Source: Wallemia ichthyophaga EXF-994
Lineage: Eukaryota; Basidiomycota; Wallemiomycetes; Wallemiales; Wallemiaceae
Direction of reading: 5' to 3'
Assembly: GCF_000400465.1 (NCBI RefSeq)
Contig: NW_008806279.1
Span: forward strand, 1-64,000
Length of the DNA stretch: 64,000 nucleotides
A program made the position numbers and the translations under genes. The first letter of the stretch is position 1, and every line of letters begins with the position of its first letter. Below, piece after piece: positions 23,433-34,217 of the stretch. Below the pieces are notes generated by a model. It did no database searches. It was not told where the DNA came from and saw nothing but the letters and a program-made list of their open reading frames with translations.

Positions 23433-24597
23433 TTAGAGTATCTTTGAGATACGGTTCTTCAGCTTCTTGAATGTACCCGTCTTCTCCTTGGTTTGGGCTT
23501 CTTTGTTGTCTTGAGCAGGATTTTCTTGTTTGCTATCTTCAACTGGTTTGTCTTGCTTTTCATCTGAAGCAGCTTTGTCTTGCTTCTCTTTTGAAGCTTC
23601 CTGCTTTGGTTCCTCGTTGGCTGACTTGTTTTGCTCATTTGTAACACCTTCTTCTCTCTTTTCTGCAGATTTGACAGCACCCTCAGTACCTGCTGCAGCG
23701 GCAGGATCACCTGCCTTTCTAGCGGCTAACCTAGTTAAAAGTGGTTAGATGCATGAAACTTTTCAAAGACAACCTCGACAACCTCGACAACCTCAAAAGA
23801 CGGACGATAAAGGATCAAAAGTCTAAAATATCGACTAAAGTGGCTTGGAATGGACACAAAAAAGGGTTCAATTTCATTCATTTCGATTCTTTACGCGTCT
23901 TTGAAGTCATCATATACGTCGAAAAACTTACTTTTCAGCACCGATGCCGAATTGGTTGGTGACCGATCCAAAGTGTTTACCGTGGATCTGTGAGGGGAGT
24001 GTGAGATTTGACAAAAAGACAAAGAAATTATAAACTAACTCTTGCAACTTCATGTTCCTCTGCTGAAGGTAATCTAGAACCATCACCACCAGCGATAGTA
24101 GAAGCACCCCAAGCAGAACCACCGTTAACGTCGAGTTGGAAGAGGTTTGGAGCAATGTAACCAGTTGGAACGTAGATCATACCATGGTGAGCAGCAAAGC
24201 TGATGTTGTTGGTGTGGGTGATTTCTTGACCACCGTGAACGGTAGCAGTGGAAATGTAGAAAGAACAAGTCTTCTTAGAGAGAGCACCTTTAGCCCAAAG
24301 ACCACCAGTTCTGTCAACAAGGGTTGAGACTTGTGCAGGGCGACCACCGTATCTTGTTGGGAAACCAAAAATGAGACCATCGTATTCAGCGAGCTTGTTT
24401 ACATCTTCTAAGAGGGGAATATCAGAACGCAAGTCCTTTGGAGCGCCCATTTTGTTGAGAGCGTCGATTGAAAGAGTCTCAGGGATTCTAAAGCGATCAA
24501 CTTGGACACCAGATTCGATGAGACCTTTGTTGATGGAGTCACCGAGGGTGTAAATGTGTCCATATGTTGAGTATTCTACTTGAGCGACTTTAACCAT
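23433..24597 (-). CDS. Flavodoxin-like NAD(P)H:quinone oxidoreductase (Pst2/WrbA family)
   Basis: FMN enzyme that reduces quinones by two electrons. Three exons (24597-24040, 23987-23932, 23730-23433) give 303 aa. The first 205 residues match the family: VEYSTYGHIYTL, LIFGFPTRYGGRPAQ, SFYISTATVHGGQE, HHGMIYVPTGY and the end HGKHFGSV. The last ~90 residues are a low-complexity tail rich in Lys, Glu, Gln, Ala and Asp (EQNKSANEEPKQEASKEKQD) ending in a basic amphipathic stretch, KKLKNRISKIL. Family members usually stop near 200 aa, so the tail is an extension. Intron 2 (23731-23931) is 201 nt, four times the local norm. Confidence 0.9.
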
Positions 24598-24719
24598 ATT
24601 TGAGTTGGCGGTGTTGATGAAAAACCTAAATGTCAATGCACGCGTCTTAAATAATTCAAGATGACGAATACATGTAATTTATATTTGAAGTATTTGTAAA
24701 ATAAATTTAAAATTTATAA

Positions 24720-25175
24720 TCAGCTACAACGTACCATGGCTTCTCCACTAAGATTCCTTCTAGCTGCATCCCTAGCCTCAAGCCATCCGTGTCCGTGTGT
24801 CTTGAGATAACCAATTTCACCCAGCTTTAGACCACTGACGCCCTTGATCCTTGCACCATTCACCCACCTTTTAACCTCAGCCTTCTCCATCCACACTCTC
24901 TTTGATGGCTTTGAAATAACACTCATGCTATGCAAAACTGGTCGATTCGATCTGTACTTGAGTTCAAGCCATATACGTCTATGCTGCTCATCTGTGCCTA
25001 AAAAAGTACTTGGATTGTTCGACGCTGGGCTCCCAAGCGTTACATTCGTAATCATTCCTTGGTCCAATAGAAGTCGGGAGAGGTGGAAGTTTTGCGTCGT
25101 GTACTGTAATGGTACCTTGGGTATTGCCGCACGTGATGCATTTTGTATTATTGAGCAAGTATTATGAGGAAGCAT
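24720..25175 (-). CDS. MRPS8: Mitochondrial small-subunit ribosomal protein uS8m
   Basis: Single exon, 151 aa. The C-terminal half is clearly uS8: LELKYRSNRPVLHSMSVISK, a linker, then LGEIGYLKTHGHGWLEARDA...LSGEAMV, where bacterial S8 has the G.....ST..G.....A....GGE pattern. The start has the small, slightly basic N-terminus common in fungal mitochondrial S8. It would bind the central domain of the mitochondrial small rRNA. It lies tandem between the quinone reductase and the WAPL-like gene, 48 bp from the latter's stop. Confidence 0.85.
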   Translation of the reverse strand: MLPHNTCSIIQNASRAAIPKVPLQYTTQNFHLSRLLLDQGMITNVTLGSPASNNPSTFLGTDEQHRRIWLELKYRSNRPVLHSMSVISKPSKRVWMEKAEVKRWVNGARIKGVSGLKLGEIGYLKTHGHGWLEARDAARRNLSGEAMVRCS

Positions 25176-25223
25176 ATTTGGTGGTGACGGTGAAGACGAT
25201 GATGCGAATATGTAAATACCTCT

Positions 25224-27099
25224 TCAATTTCTATTTACAATACCTTCTACCTTCTCCACTAACACTCTAGCCTTGTGGCTATCGTCCAAAACCTCGTTAA
25301 GACGCAGTACTTTGGTTGTGTCTTGGAGGTTCACTTGGGTGCGCAGCGTCCCTTGATATTCCGGTATATTTATCATGCAATTCGATAGAATGCACGATGT
25401 AAGCGTGCACAGTACCACTTTGTCCGACATTTCTCCCACGTCAGTCTCATTGTTTAGTTGCGAGTGATTCATGTTGAATATTTGTGCGATAGTGTCATCT
25501 GATATGAGTGTCAAGTGTGTTCGGAGTATTTAGACACCTATCTCACCTTTTGTAATCTCCTTAAACACATCAGCGATACCGGCAACACCCTTACCCACTT
25601 CACCCCCCAACTCTATCAAATTCATCAACAATCCAAGCAGCAATGTGATAATTGCCGTGTGCTCTTCTGTGTTTCTTTGTGAGAGGTATCGTGAGAGGTG
25701 CGTGAGAGTATCGCGTGCCACACCTCCCGTCACAAAGACATGTCTCGCTAACTCCCTCCTCTCGACACTCAACGTAACCATCGCTCTCGTTGTACTTTTG
25801 ATGTAATCCCTGCTGCAGGTCTTTTCATCCTGCGCTGCCATCCACCCGAAAACCACAGCCAGTTTCTTCAACATGGCAAACGATGCGGCGTCTGCGGATC
25901 TTTCAACGACTTTCATCAGACGCATTATGTATGACACCTCCTGTGAGATGTTATTGTGAGTGAATTGGATGATTAGACTTGCAACTATCATCACCCACCT
26001 CAACTACCACTCTGGTTCTATCAAAAGCATCCAAAGCGACGTGGACAACATCCGCATAATCCTGCAGTGCAACATACTCACCAATCCCATCAACGGCATG
26101 CAAGAGGAGTCTAGGCACTGTGATTTCACCATTCGATTCCATCTCGAACGCGCTCTCAGCAGCTGCCTTGACCTCCCTCAACAGTGGTCGTTCAGATCGG
26201 GACAGAAACCTATCGCTCATTCTAAACACGTCGCTTGAGTTGTTGTTGTGGTAGAGGCTCCTAATCGAGCTACAGAATGACGGAGAGAGTGAGGCCAATG
26301 GAGAAGCAGTATGAGAATTAGAGTGAGCGAGGTGAGCGATAATGATAGCCGCTATAGCGTCAAATATCGCGTCTCCATTACCCATATACCGCGTTACACC
26401 CATCCACACCCTATCCAGGCACTCTTCGCTATCGACTAGCCACCTCTTCCAGTCGTGGTTGGATAATTTCTGCGATACACTCAAACCCGATGAGCGTCGT
26501 ATAGTGGGTGATTCTCCGATAAAGCCGTCGCAGATATAAGATAACTCCTCTTCATTTCGTTTGCTCACACCTGTAGAACGGAGCTGGGAGAATGATTTAT
26601 GCGTGCTTGAAGGCTCCTCGTCGTCCTCGTCATCACTGTCATCCACTCCCCACTTCTTCCGCATCTCCCCATATCCCTCTCCAGCAGCCTCGTCAATAGG
26701 CGCGTCATTCCGGTAGCTGCGTACTTTGGCATACGTGCGTTTGGAGAGCGTGGAGGCGCCGGACTGAGAGCGTTCCTGTGATATTTCTGTTTCTGCTTCT
26801 ACAGGGGTAATTTCGCTGTTTGGAATTGCCTTGTCGTCACTGCTGTCATCGCAGTAATCGCAGTCTTCATCAATAGCTGGTATGATTGGGGTATCGCTAA
26901 GCGTGTGGTTATCATTCAAATCACCCATCGATTCTGTCCTTGTTTGCATCTTTGATCGTATTTTGGAGGTGGATGGTGATGCAGTCGCTGTAGACGCGTT
27001 CACTGTAGACACTGCTTCACTCCCCTTTTCCAACCTCCTCCGCCTATCCTTGTAGCTATTCGCTGATGTATATTTTCTCTTGAAAACCGCGTCCGACAT
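25224..27099 (-). CDS. Wapl/Rad61-like cohesin release factor
   Basis: Three exons (27099-25999, 25940-25547, 25498-25224; introns 25941-25998 and 25499-25546) give 589 aa. The N-terminal ~200 residues are disordered and acidic. They contain SKRTYAKVRSYR, matching the fungal Wapl motif of the T-Y-x-K/x-R-S type. A helical WAPL-like domain follows, from about residue 200 (SQLRSTGVSKRNEEELSY) to the C-terminus, with several HEAT-like helix pairs. Wapl together with Pds5 opens the Smc3-Scc1 gate and removes cohesin from chromatin. The protein is shorter than metazoan Wapl, as fungal ones are. ATG 27099 is the first reasonable start; the open frame extends upstream to 27231 without conserved sequence. 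Confidence 0.75.
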
Positions 27100-27172
27100 G
27101 ATGGCTGATGGCTGATAGCTGATGGCTGTGATGATAACAATATTTCTATCAATTTGACTATTTACAATCATT

Positions 27173-28656
27173 TTAGTACCTCGACTGCCTCTTAGCGTTA
27201 CGATGGAACCTCGCAAGTCTCTGCTGTTCATTCTTCAGTGCTCTCTCGCGTTTCTCGCGATCCATCGCAGAGACAGTTGGGTTCTTCTGACGTTCTTCGC
27301 TCTCCTTCTCTTCCGCCATTTCACCCACATTCTCCGCTTTCTCATACAGACCTTTATCGCTTCTCTCAGCCTCGTGTGTTTGACGAATAAGTCTTTCTCT
27401 GTTGAGTTTCTCTTGTGCGCGCGCTGCCTCCTGCATCGGCTTCTTCTTCTCTTCAAATTCCTCCCTGAAAGTGTTGTATGACGATTTGACACTTTCCAAG
27501 AAACCTGGCTGCTTCTGATTGCTGTCAGCGTACTGTTGTGGGAAGTTACGCTTGTTGTTCTCTGCAATCACATCCAATGATGGCAGCCCCATGCTGTTTC
27601 TCACCCTGGTTGAGCTGAGGAGGTAGGATTGGGCGAGTGAGAATGAGTTAGTGGTGCACCAGTAGATGAATACCGCCTATTTCGTTTGTTAGCAACGTCG
27701 TCTAATTGAATTACACTCACACTTGGCATCTGCAGCCACCACGCCATAGGAACGATAATAAACGAACCAATCTGGAAGAAAGGTTTCATTTTCTGTGCTT
27801 GCGGGGACTGCACACTACCGCTCCCATCAGGACCCATACTGATACTCTTGAACATGAGAGAAGATGAGATAATAGGCAGTATGCACGTATAATCGGGGAT
27901 AGTGAGATTCTGCACCCAACCGAAACCACCTTCTGCGAGCTGCTTGACTGGTAATCTAGCCATATCGTCTAGACCAAAGTAAAAAGCGATGAAGAGGGGC
28001 ATCTGAATAAGTGGTAAGACTAATCCACGCAGAGGTTTAAGGTTCTTCTCTTTCATGAACATCCTCATCTCCTGTCCGAGTACAGCCGCGTCTTGGTCTT
28101 TACCAGCCTTCTTTGCGGCAGTCATTGAGTTGATCTTGGATTGCATTTCTGGCTGGTGGACTGCCATGCGAGATGTGTGTATGAGGCTGTTGCGCAAGAG
28201 TGGGAACAGCGCCATTCTGAGTGATACTGTCGTCACTGCGATCGTCGCCCACCAAGGCAAACCAGTGGAAACGTGAACAGCTTCCAACGCTTGCTGGACA
28301 AAGCCATACCACTTGTTGCATAGCCCGAGTTCTGCGAGATCGCCATATTTGAGTGGCTCAGTAGTGCTCTCAACGATGTTTTGCAGATGTGCGGGTGCTT
28401 CTGGTGATGGTGCTCCTGCTGGTGGTGATGGTGCCGCTGCTACTGCTTCTGGTGACGCCGTCGATGCTGCTGGCGGATCGTTGAGTACATTCACTGGCGC
28501 TGAAGATGGCTCTGGCTTATTGCTCTCCGTAATAAACGTCCTGTACTGGCTGAGATGGATCTGCTTCTGCAGTTGCACATATCTCGACCCCCCGTTGATT
28601 CGCCCAAATCGACTAGCACCGTACACTCCCCTTGCGATCATCAACGTTTGGAACAA
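27173..28656 (-). CDS. OXA1: Mitochondrial inner-membrane insertase Oxa1
   Basis: Two exons joined at intron 27677-27720 (44 nt) give 479 aa. The presequence is followed by a Pro/Ala-rich linker. The YidC/Oxa1 core contains five membrane spans, including GLPWWATIAVTTVSLRMALF, LRGLVLPLIQMPLFIAFYFG and, after the intron, VFIYWCTTNSFSLAQSYLL. The C-terminal matrix tail is strongly charged and helical (EEFEEKKKPMQEAARAQEKL), as expected for the ribosome-binding tail. Oxa1 inserts mitochondrially made respiratory subunits into the inner membrane. The second exon also reads as a separate 143-aa frame, but the splice makes it the tail of Oxa1. Its stop is 73 bp from the WAPL-like start. Confidence 0.94.
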
Positions 28657-28816
28657 GAATCAAGAATATTTATTTGCACTCAATGCGACTCGAACGCTCC
28701 TCCCGAATCTGCATTTAAATTTTTCACTCGCCTCGTCCACTTCCCGTTGAGCCATCGAGCGACAAGGCTTTTCTGTCCACCTAAAAAATCACCCAACCCA
28801 TCTTTGACACTGAACA

Positions 28817-31753
28817 ATGCCGCAACAGCCATGTAGAGATTGTGGCAGTACAGAAATAGACTACGACAGCTCATCTGGATGCTCATTCTGTGCTAAATGT
28901 GGTATTGTTTTCGAGGAGTCAAATATCGTATCCGAGATTGGATTTGGGGAGTCGTCATCTGGACAAGCTCATGTACAGGGTACGCTTGTATCGCATGATG
29001 CCGGTGAGTTTGTTTACATCCCCTACCGCCTTTCTCAATCCTCCACCAGCCGGCACTTCCCGCCAATCGAGAGACAAGACCATATCAGAAGGTTCGTGGT
29101 GTTTTTATAGTTACCAGCAATCCTCACACTCAAAATCACACTTAAATTCCAGGCAAACGTCGCGTTAAGCAGCTCGCAGCCGCTCTCAGAATCTCAGAAG
29201 CAGTTTCAGACTCAGGTGAAAGATTCTACGCACTAGCCGTACAAAATGAGTTTATACGTGGACGTAAATCTGTCTACGTTGTCGCAGCTTGCTTATACGC
29301 CGCCTGTCGTACACTACGCGACTCACACATGCTAATTGATTTCAGTGATCTGATGCAGGTGTGTTTATCGGGGTGTTTGTTATTGACAGAAATCTAACCA
29401 CCCCTTGTAGATCAACGTCTTCGCTTTGGGCACCACCTACCTCCGTCTCGTCGAGAGATTGGATCTCAAACTGCCGAAAATGGACCCTTCCATCTACATA
29501 CAAAGATTCGCATCTCTCCTCGAATTCGGTCAGGAAACTCAGAGAGTCGCCAGTGACGCTACTCGCTTGTGTAAACGCTTCGATGAGGATTTCATCACTC
29601 ATGGTCGTCGTCCTGCTGGCATTTGCGGCGCTGCTCTCATACTCGCTGCTAGGATGAACAACTTCAGAAGATCAGTCGAGGAAATTGTGCAAGTCGTCAA
29701 AATCGCTGATGTCACCGTTCAGAAACGTCTCGATGAATTTGGAAAAAGCGCTGCAGGTGATTTGACAGTCGAGAATTTCCGCGATGACGAACGGGCTAAA
29801 AATTGGAAAGAACCACCGAGACCTCCCACATACCATAATGCAAGAAAGAAGGAAATGATGGCAAAGGAAATTGAAACAGATCCTCAAGGTGAACTCGCCA
29901 AGAAGCAAGATAGATCCAAAAAGTTGAATAGAGTGTTTGATAAAACTACTCGACCAAGGAGAAAGAACGATGACCCTGATCAGAAGCAATTTGATGACTA
30001 TTACAAGACTATCGTTGGTGTCTCTGCTGATTTTTTCCAAGAGGAGGACGGTAAAGATGCAACCAAGAAAATCACCGCTAAAGGATTGAACAAAAAGATG
30101 AAAAAGGCATACGAAGAGAAAGCTAGAAGGAACCGTGCCATAGACAGTGATGACAATTATGATCAGCTTGAGAGTGAAGATGATGAGGTTGGCAATAGTG
30201 GTAAAGATGGTGAGACACCGCTATTTGAGGATTCAGATGAGGATATTCCAAGGCGACTCCGTCGCTCACGACCTACACGTGCCAATCGCTCTGAGTCAGC
30301 AGAAGAAGATCAGGATGGTCGTCATTCTATTGACCAGGGTACCTCCAATCAACCTGCAAAATTGAGGGACGCCATGGGTCCCGGAAATGAAAGCACTAAT
30401 GAAGAGATGCAATCCAACACTGTACAAGGAAAAGACTTCCAACCTCCACACAGAGATAAATCTGCCACTCCAGGAGACGCATCACATCCTCCAAATAAGT
30501 CTTTCAATCACACAAGTAACGTCATCGAAACTCTCGAAGAGAATGGTCCGCAAAGTGAAGACGAGGTGCATGCAAATGACGAAGAGAAGGGGAGTGAGAG
30601 GGAGAATGAAGAAAAGATTGTTCAAGAGGATGAAAAGGAAAACGAAGATGAAGATGTTCGTATGCAAGTTGAAGAGGGAGGTGACAAGCAGACTGGGAAT
30701 ATTGGAGACTCTCAGCAGATACAACTCGAGCAAGAGCCAGGACAATTGCCTAGTCATTCTTCTCCACAGGAAAGATCTGACAATGTGCCTGTTTCACCTT
30801 CTCAAACAAGACATTCTCATGAGCCAAATCAATCGCCTCAGCCAGTCAAAGAGGCACATCAATCAAACGAATCTGCCACTCACGAAACACAGGATGCATC
30901 TCAATATCGTGCTTCTACAGAATTAGACACTCAAGAGCCTCGGGAGGTACCTCAACCTCGTGCTGTGGAAGAACCAACCACTCAACAGCCACCGGAAGAA
31001 GCAGCAAAAAACATGGACGACAAGGAAGATGAGAAGGAGGATGAAAAAGAGGACGAGAAAGAAGATGAGAAAGAAGACGAAAAGGAGGATGAGAAGGAAG
31101 ACGAGAAGGAAGACGAAGAGGAAGTAATAGTTGATGAAACAGACGAACCAACTCAAGTCGATCAAGATAAAAAACAAAGTGGACCAGAAGAGAAAGAAAT
31201 TACAGAAGAGATATCACATGCACTCGGTGATCCAAACATCCAATCACTCACTAATAGACTTGACAACGTTGATGACAGACGTCGAGCAGAATTGGAAAGA
31301 CGCAATGCGAATGTAGATGAGCTACAAGGTCTAGATGAGGAGGAGCTCGATGATATGATTCTTGGTGACAGTGAAGTTAAAGTGAAAGAGAGAATATGGA
31401 TGGAGTTCAACAAAGACTATCTCGAAAAGATTGCCATTCGTCAAGCTACAGGTCAAGATACGCAGAAGAAGCCACGTCGCAAAAAGCGTAAGGCTAAAGA
31501 ACAGTCAGTAAAGCCTGAGAATCTGACAGAGGCAGCGTCGCAAGTTCTCAAACAGCGTAAGGTATCAAAGAAAATCAATTATGGTGCGCTTGAAGGACTG
31601 TTTCACAAAGACAACAGAGAAGTCAACAGCTTGGCACCGGGTGAAGTAGATGAAAAAGAAGATGAGAAAGAAGACGAAGAGGAAGAAGGGGATGCTGAAG
31701 AGCACCCTGCGCCTGAGTATGGTGAAGAATTTTCAGATAACGACATGGACTGA
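28817..31753 (+). CDS. BRF1: RNA polymerase III initiation factor TFIIIB subunit Brf1
   Basis: Four exons (28817-29003, 29050-29091, 29153-29358, 29411-31753) give 925 aa. The N-terminal zinc ribbon is CRDCGS...CSFCAKCG. Two TFIIB-like cyclin folds follow (about residues 75-270), including YVVAACLYAACRTLRDSHML and PAGICGAALILAARMNN. Brf1 homology block II is near the C-terminus (ERIWMEFNKDYLEKIAIRQ), then KKINYGALEGLF. Between them lies a very long acidic, Glu/Asp/Gln/Ser-rich segment with a KEDE repeat. Brf1 recruits Pol III to tRNA and 5S genes together with TBP and Bdp1. The 42-nt second exon is short but needed to keep the linker in frame. Confidence 0.93.
31012..31125 (+). repeat. 12-bp KEDE-coding microsatellite in BRF1
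   Basis: About eight tandem copies of a 12-bp unit close to GATGAGAAGGAG encode (KEDE)n in the disordered middle of Brf1. Third positions vary (GAT/GAC, AAG/AAA, GAG/GAA) while the peptide does not, so the repeat is old enough to have collected silent changes. A shorter related run recurs near 31648-31690. Confidence 0.85.
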
Positions 31754-31936
31754 AATCTTGATTAGCTGATTGGCTGATTTGTTGTACCATTATACAGACA
31801 TGTATCGTTATTTTTTCGCACTTACATATGCTTTGATGACGAACACATAGTCACTTGTAAAAGAAAGAAACAGTTATAAATGTGTGTTATTACTTTAAAA
31901 TATTCATTTTATTCGCAATTATAAGAAGGAAAGTTT

Positions 31937-33667
31937 TTAAGCTGATAAGAAAGAGTCTACAGTTTCACTAATCTTCTTCTCAATTGCCTTCTTAACTTCA
32001 TCGGATGGTTGACCAGTGCCGAGGAGCTTCATTAATTCAGAGTCAGCCTTGATAGATTCAGTTGCAGTCTTCTCCCAAGCAACAATCTTCTCAACTGGAA
32101 CCTTGTCCAATAAACCGTTGATACCAGCGTAGATCAATGGAATTTGAACTTCAACAGCCATTGGAGTGAATTGTGGTTGCTTCAACAATTCAGTCAAACG
32201 TTGACCTCTGTTCAACAAGAACTTGGTTGAGGCATCCAAATCGGAACCGAATTGAGCGAATGCAGCAACTTCACGGTATTGAGCGAGGTAAAGCTTAAGG
32301 GAACCTGCGACGGATTTCATCAACTTGGTTTGAGCTGCTGATCCGACACGAGAAACTGAAAGACCAACGTTAATGGCTGGACGGATACCCTTGAAGAAGA
32401 GTTCAGCTTCCAAGAAGATTTGACCGTCAGTGATAGAAATGACGTTAGTTGGAATGTAAGCTGAAACATCACCACCTTGAGTTTCAATAATTGGGAGAGC
32501 GGTCATAGAACCACCACCGTGAGCGTCAGACATCTTTGCTGAACGTTCCAAAAGACGTGAGTGAAGGTAGAAAACATCACCTGGGTAAGCTTCACGACCT
32601 GGTGGACGACGGAGCAAGAGAGACATTTGACGGTATGCAACAGCTTGCTTGGAAAGATCGTCAAAGACGACAAGGGAGTGGCGACCGTTGTCACGGAACC
32701 ATTCACCGACAGCTGCACCGGTGAAAGGTGCCAAGTATTGAAGAGGAGCGGCCTCGGAGGCAGTAGCAGCGACGACAACGGAGTACTTCATAGCGTCATT
32801 CTCTTCAAGGGTTTGAACGAGTTGAGCGACGGTTGAACGCTTTTGACCGACAGCAACGTAAACACAGTAAAGCTTCTTCTTCTCCTCACCGGAGCTGTTC
32901 CAACGCTTTTGGTTGAGGATGGTGTCGAGAGCGACGGCGGTCTTACCGGTTTGACGGTCACCAATGATAAGCTCACGTTGACCACGACCGATTGGAACCA
33001 TGGCATCGACAGGCTTCATACCAGTTTGCATTGGCTCAGAGACAGAGGTACGTGGAAGGATACCTGGAGCCTTAACGGAAGCCTTACGACGTTCGGTAGT
33101 TTCGATTGGGCCTTTACCATCGATTGGGTTACCAAGGGCGTCAATGACACGACCAAGCATGGCTGGACCAACAGGAACATCGACAATTTGACCAGTACGC
33201 TTAACTGTGTCACCTTCACGGATACCACGGTCAGAACCGAAGACGGAAACACCAACGTTGTCAGCTTCCAAGTTAAGGGCCATACCGCGGACACCGGAAG
33301 CGAATTCAACCATCTCTTCGGCTTGGATGTTACGGAGACCGTAAACACGGGCGATACCATCACCGATGCCTTAAATGAGATTAGATGATTGTATTCTTGA
33401 TCAATTTTACTTTAAAAACTCACTCAAAACACGGCCAGTCTCTTGGACATCACCAGTAGCGCCAACACCAGAGATACGTTGCTCAAGGATGTTTGAAACT
33501 TCAGATGCAGCTGGCTTGGCTGTTGCGTAAGTGCGGGCCAAAGCTGGGCGTGACTGTGGAGTGGAGTGAGTGGGCGTGTCGGTGCAAGTCAACCAATAAA
33601 ATCTCACCATCTTTGCGAAGTTTACAACGCCACGCAATGCGGCAGGTCTGAATGCAGCTCTATGCAT
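31937..33667 (-). CDS. ATP1: Mitochondrial F1 ATP synthase subunit alpha
   Basis: Three exons (33667-33608, 33553-33424, 33369-31937; both introns 54 nt) give 540 aa. The presequence [17 protein letters not shown] is split by the first intron and followed by [14 protein letters not shown]. The mature protein has [16 protein letters not shown] across intron 2, Walker [12 protein letters not shown], and [19 protein letters not shown]. Full length for the family. Codon use is highly biased, matching strong expression. Intron 1 is stopless and in frame. It is divergent from the MADS-box gene over 550 bp. Confidence 0.97.
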
Positions 33668-34217
33668 TTTTATCTTTTATTTGAGATGAAAGTTGAGCGG
33701 AATCCAGCTCAAGGCCGAGTTATGAGATTTTATTTGAAAATTTGAAGTCTAAATTGGAAGTGGTTAATATGATGGGAAGTATTCTAATTGTATAAATATC
33801 TAATTTATATCTTTTTTACTTTTCTCTCGGCTAGCTTGGATAAAGACTTACGAAATCCGATTATTGGATAGGTGGCGAGGGGTGCTTGGTGATTGTTGCT
33901 TTGAAATGGCTATAACACGCGTAAACTACATACCAACACACAGCTTATACTATCATTCTCTTATTCATCAATATCCGACGATATCCACCGTCTGTTTGCG
34001 TTGGGCATACAAAGCTGAATTTTTTTGAATTAAATCAGTTCTAGCAACTAAATTACCTTATAAATCTAATTTGCATCTCTTTATTCGAAGTTTCTATAAA
34101 AATAATCGACACAGCTATTTTTATACTCTAGGATCGCCATCATCATCCATCTCGCACGACTGGGACGATTGAGGCGTTTATCTTTAATTTATAGAAACAT
34201 ACACGCGACGCAACAGA
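33668..34217. other. Divergent promoter region, ATP1 / MADS-box gene
   Basis: 550 bp, strongly A/T-rich, with many short T and A runs (for example near 33800 and 34020). No coding potential is seen. It must contain both promoters and the MADS gene's 5' leader. Confidence 0.4.

Noticed and set aside
23731..23931. Possible box C/D snoRNA in the 201-nt intron of the quinone reductase
   Set aside because: A C-box-like ATGATGA is seen near the 5' end of the intron (minus strand), but no D box (CTGA) or terminal stem is found near its 3' end.
27173..27604. Independent 143-aa charged protein after OXA1
   Set aside because: Splicing intron 27677-27720 places it in frame as the last membrane span and charged matrix tail of Oxa1, as the family requires.
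32843..33388. 181-codon plus-strand frame antisense to ATP1
   Set aside because: It arises from the strong codon bias of ATP1 on the opposite strand and shows no family resemblance.
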